Source: a bacterium UBP2_UBA4780
Lineage (GTDB): Bacteria > Edwardsbacteria > AC1 > EtOH8
DNA: 5,520 nt
Assembly: GCA_002403115.1 (NCBI GenBank)
Contig: DHHE01000168.1
Location: 1-5,520 of the forward strand
Direction of reading: 5' to 3'
Positions 4,872 to 5,520 of this stretch are shown in pieces; position 1 is the stretch's first letter; every line of letters begins with the position of its first letter. The notes under the pieces were generated by a model. It was not told the origin of the DNA and did not search any database. It worked only from the letters and a program-made list of their open reading frames with translations. The translations under genes were made by a program, and so were the position numbers.

Positions 4872-5520
4872 CGCAGTTCAAGGACTACTACCACATCCTG
4901 GGCGTGGACCGGCAGGCCGGGGACACGGAGATCAAGCAGGCCTACCGCCGGCTGGCCATGAAGCACCACCCCGACCGGGCCCCTTCCGAATCCAGGGACG
5001 GGCTGGCCAGCAACGCCTTCCAGGATATCAGCGAGGCCTATCACATCCTGATAGACAAGAACCGGAGGGTCCAGTACAACAAGCTGCTGGCCGAGCGCTC
5101 CTCGGGAACCCAGGGACACACCATCCAGGACACGCAGGCCGAGATGGCCTACCGCCACGGCATCGAGGCCTACAAGGCCAACCAGTTCAAGCGGGCCATG
5201 GAGTACTTCTCGGCGGCCGCCAAGATGAACCCCAGGAAGGCCCTCTATTTCAACCGGCTGGGCATGGCCGTAATCAAGGCCGGGGGTCCGCTGGACGAGG
5301 CCAGGGCCGCCTGCGAGCGGGCCATCCAGATGGAGATGTACAACCCGGAGCACTACCTGAGCATGGGGATAATCTACCAGACGGCCGGCATGGACGACAA
5401 GGCCCGGGCCCAGTTCAAGGAGGCCATCAAGTGGGACCCCAAGAACGCCCAGGCCCACGCCCGGCTCCAGATGCTGGACAAGAACAAGGGCTTCCTGGGG
5501 AAGATGTTCGGGAAGAAGTA
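4868..5520 (+). CDS. J-domain protein with C-terminal TPRs (DnaJ-like co-chaperone), 3' end cut by window
   Basis: The ATG at 4868 overlaps the TPR gene stop by 4 bases and has GGAGG at 4854-4858, 9 bases upstream. The 217 visible residues begin with a J domain (about 5-75): YYHILGV, then helix II IKQAYRRLAMKHH, the HPD triad at 34-36 that stimulates DnaK ATPase, and the AYHIL/RVQYN end. There is no Gly/Phe region, zinc finger or substrate-binding C-terminal domain as in true DnaJ, so this is a class III (type C) J protein. Three TPRs follow (about 89-122, 123-157, 158-191), then a basic tail ending KNKGFLGKMFGKK. The last two bases of the window are TA, so the next base probably completes TAA or TAG and the protein is essentially whole. 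It likely recruits DnaK to clients bound by its TPRs or by the upstream TPR protein; the clients are unknown. Confidence 0.92.
   Translation, partial: MTQFKDYYHILGVDRQAGDTEIKQAYRRLAMKHHPDRAPSESRDGLASNAFQDISEAYHILIDKNRRVQYNKLLAERSSGTQGHTIQDTQAEMAYRHGIEAYKANQFKRAMEYFSAAAKMNPRKALYFNRLGMAVIKAGGPLDEARAACERAIQMEMYNPEHYLSMGIIYQTAGMDDKARAQFKEAIKWDPKNAQAHARLQMLDKNKGFLGKMFGKK

Noticed and set aside
1..5520. CRISPR array, insertion sequence, prophage or defence system
   Set aside because: No spaced direct repeats outside the TPR coding units, no terminal inverted repeats, and no transposase, integrase or toxin-like gene. The tRNA shows no flanking attachment-site copy within the window.

Overview
The window looks like ordinary bacterial chromosome. 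It is GC-rich, every gene is on the plus strand, and the genes are tightly packed with short overlaps. It contains a type III pantothenate kinase, a biotin protein ligase without a DNA-binding domain, an RNase E/G family nuclease and a tRNA-Leu with encoded CCA. I cannot assign a phylum. The gene set and the GTG/TTG starts fit many high-GC bacteria, including deltaproteobacterial-like or uncultured lineages; this is a weak guess.

Layout. Bases 1-414 encode a small three-helix membrane protein of unknown function, followed by a strong intrinsic terminator (436-460). An AT-rich spacer holds a plausible sigma70-type promoter (487-515), which would drive birA (546-1352), coaX (1349-2095, GTG start, 4-base overlap) and an RNase G/E gene (2106-3656, TTG start). 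A second, near-consensus promoter (3631-3659) lies inside the last codons of the RNase gene and is well placed to transcribe tRNA-Leu(GAG) (3703-3788). No terminator is visible after the tRNA. A TPR-repeat protein (3918-4871, GTG start) follows and overlaps by 4 bases a J-domain/TPR protein (4868 to the window end). That last gene has only the first two bases of its probable stop codon inside the window.

How the genes relate. BirA attaches biotin to the carrier subunit of biotin-dependent carboxylases such as acetyl-CoA carboxylase, and CoaX makes the first committed intermediate of coenzyme A. The pair therefore joins two cofactor activities that meet in acyl-CoA metabolism. The RNase G/E enzyme processes rRNA and mRNA. 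The TPR protein and the J-domain/TPR protein are probably translationally coupled and may form a chaperone-recruiting scaffold with DnaK; that function is inference.

Nothing here is a convincing new defence, mobile or CRISPR-type system. The points most worth a second look are the TPR/J-protein pair, the tRNA promoter that shares bases with the RNase stop codon, and the strict 34-residue register and internal duplication of the TPR protein.
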